A program made the translations under genes and the position numbers. A DNA stretch of 7,820 bases from Phaeodactylibacter sp964397205 (GTDB lineage: Bacteria > Bacteroidota > Bacteroidia > Chitinophagales > Saprospiraceae). The notes under the pieces are model-generated. The model was not told the origin of the DNA, did not search any database, and saw only the letters and a program-made list of their open reading frames with translations. Positions 6,924 through 7,820 of this stretch are shown here, piece by piece (position 1 is the stretch's first letter; the number at the start of each line of letters is the position of its first letter). The stretch covers positions 1 to 7,820 of the forward strand of contig CAYNIT010000220.1 in assembly GCA_964397205.1 (NCBI GenBank), written 5' to 3'.

Positions 6924-7820
6924 TTATGGGCGGTGCCACTGTAAGAAATACAATTTTTCCTTCTTGTAGTTGATGATGGTCCGCCTTACGCAGAGAAACT
7001 CATAGCCCAGCAACCCATCTAGTTTGGTTTGGAAGGCCCGGTTGAGGTCATCCATATTGGTCAGCAGCGTCTTCATGCCCGAGCAGCGTTGGTTTTTTGC
7101 GCGAAAGCGGTACAGTTTGCCCGCGAGTACTTCGGTTTCTTCGGCGCCGTTCATGCCATTCAGCACTACCCGGCGGCTGATTTTGAATTGGTCCAGGACC
7201 CGGCGTTTGACTTCCCGGTCCAGCAAGTTGAGTTCCGCTCCAGAGTCTAAGCCAAAGGCTACCCGATGGCCGTTCACTTTTCCATTGACGACTACGACGT
7301 GGCGGCGCAGCTCAAAGTTAAGGCTGTCCACGGGCTCTTCGGCGATTGCCAGGGTGTCCAGCCGTTCGCCCCGCCGGTCTGTCCGGGTCAGGATGATCTG
7401 CCGGAGCTGGAAATCGATCAGCAGCTCAAAGTCCCGCAGCAGCTGGTAGCCGATCAGCCCGAGCAGGCGTATGTTTTTCTTCCGCTCAATGTGGTTCAGG
7501 TCGATAAGGTCAGCGTTCACCCTCTTAAAAGTTAGGCTGTCCCAGTGAAAGCGTTGTATGCGCCGGCTACGGACTTCCCGCACATCACCGGTAGCTCCCA
7601 CCGATACGGTTCCTGATTTTTGGATGCCTCCCTGGAAGTGCCGGGTATTGAGTATCAAATCGCTCGAGCCCGTATCGATGATGAAGTTGCCTGTTTGATC
7701 TTCTACCTTTGCCTGCACGACAATCAGCCTGCCCGCAAGCCGGAAAGGGACTCGGAGGGTGTATGGTGAAAGGGGAACCCCTTGCACAAACTCGGGAGGA
7801 GCTACGAGCCGCTTCGCCTG
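6924..7820 (-). CDS. Tandem retropepsin-like aspartic protease (N-terminus beyond window)
   Basis: The frame is open to the right edge (first residues QAKRLVAPPEFVQG), so the true start and any signal peptide lie outside; 298 residues are present. Two half-domains repeat the retropepsin pattern. The first has the catalytic motif FIIDTGSS (Asp at residue 49 of this fragment) and closes with LLGLIGYQLLRDFELLIDF (residues 119-137). The second has FGLDSGAE (Asp at 192) and closes with LDGLLGYEFL plus a beta-strand (residues 267-276 onward). Each half therefore holds one catalytic Asp and a hydrophobic-Gly-Tyr-x-x-Leu/Phe-x segment, so a single chain could form the two-Asp active site that retroviral proteases build from dimers. 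Bacteroidota carry many such proteins, usually exported; the substrate is unknown. An internal GTG at 7785-7787 could serve as a start, but the reading frame and residues continue convincingly upstream. Stop is TAA, 11 bp before the CBM-repeat gene. Confidence 0.85.
   Translation of the reverse strand, partial: QAKRLVAPPEFVQGVPLSPYTLRVPFRLAGRLIVVQAKVEDQTGNFIIDTGSSDLILNTRHFQGGIQKSGTVSVGATGDVREVRSRRIQRFHWDSLTFKRVNADLIDLNHIERKKNIRLLGLIGYQLLRDFELLIDFQLRQIILTRTDRRGERLDTLAIAEEPVDSLNFELRRHVVVVNGKVNGHRVAFGLDSGAELNLLDREVKRRVLDQFKISRRVVLNGMNGAEETEVLAGKLYRFRAKNQRCSGMKTLLTNMDDLNRAFQTKLDGLLGYEFLCVRRTIINYKKEKLYFLQWHRP

Overview
The window looks like ordinary chromosomal DNA of a free-living Bacteroidota bacterium, perhaps of the Saprospiria/Lewinella kind. 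That placement is inferred. It rests on protein style (a PchR-like AraC regulator, an EttA ATPase, a signal peptide ending Ala-Gln, a tandem retropepsin-like protein), roughly balanced base composition, start codons mostly without a good Shine-Dalgarno sequence, and one exact TAnnTTTG box (the Bacteroidota -7 promoter element) just upstream of ettA. No rRNA, tRNA, CRISPR array, insertion sequence, phage gene or plasmid gene was seen.

Layout. Bases 1-242 are mostly non-coding and may hold the last codons of a gene entering from the left. A single plus-strand gene (243-1100) encodes a formate/nitrite-transporter (FNT) family membrane protein of the YfdC-like kind. All other genes lie on the minus strand. 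From right to left these are: a tandem retropepsin-like aspartic protease, cut by the right edge (6924-7820); a secreted protein of three AMPK-beta/CBM48-like glycogen-binding modules (5953-6912), 11 bp behind the protease; the translational throttle ATPase EttA (4136-5815); an AraC-family regulator (2984-4009, or from a GTG at 4039); and a sigma-54 activator-type AAA+ protein with no DNA-binding domain (1150-2724), convergent with the FNT gene.

How the genes relate. The protease and the CBM-repeat gene are almost certainly co-transcribed and both may act in the cell envelope. EttA probably has its own promoter (box at 5835-5842) and perhaps its own terminator (about 4069-4095), so it is likely a separate unit. 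The AraC gene and the sigma-54 activator are separated by 259 bp containing two perfect inverted repeats that could be operators. No evident pathway joins the regulators to the transporter apart from position.

No clear new multi-gene system is visible. The points most worth checking are the complete sigma-54 AAA+ module lacking its helix-turn-helix, the non-catalytic triple glycogen-binding protein paired with a tandem retropepsin, and the two dyads upstream of the activator gene.
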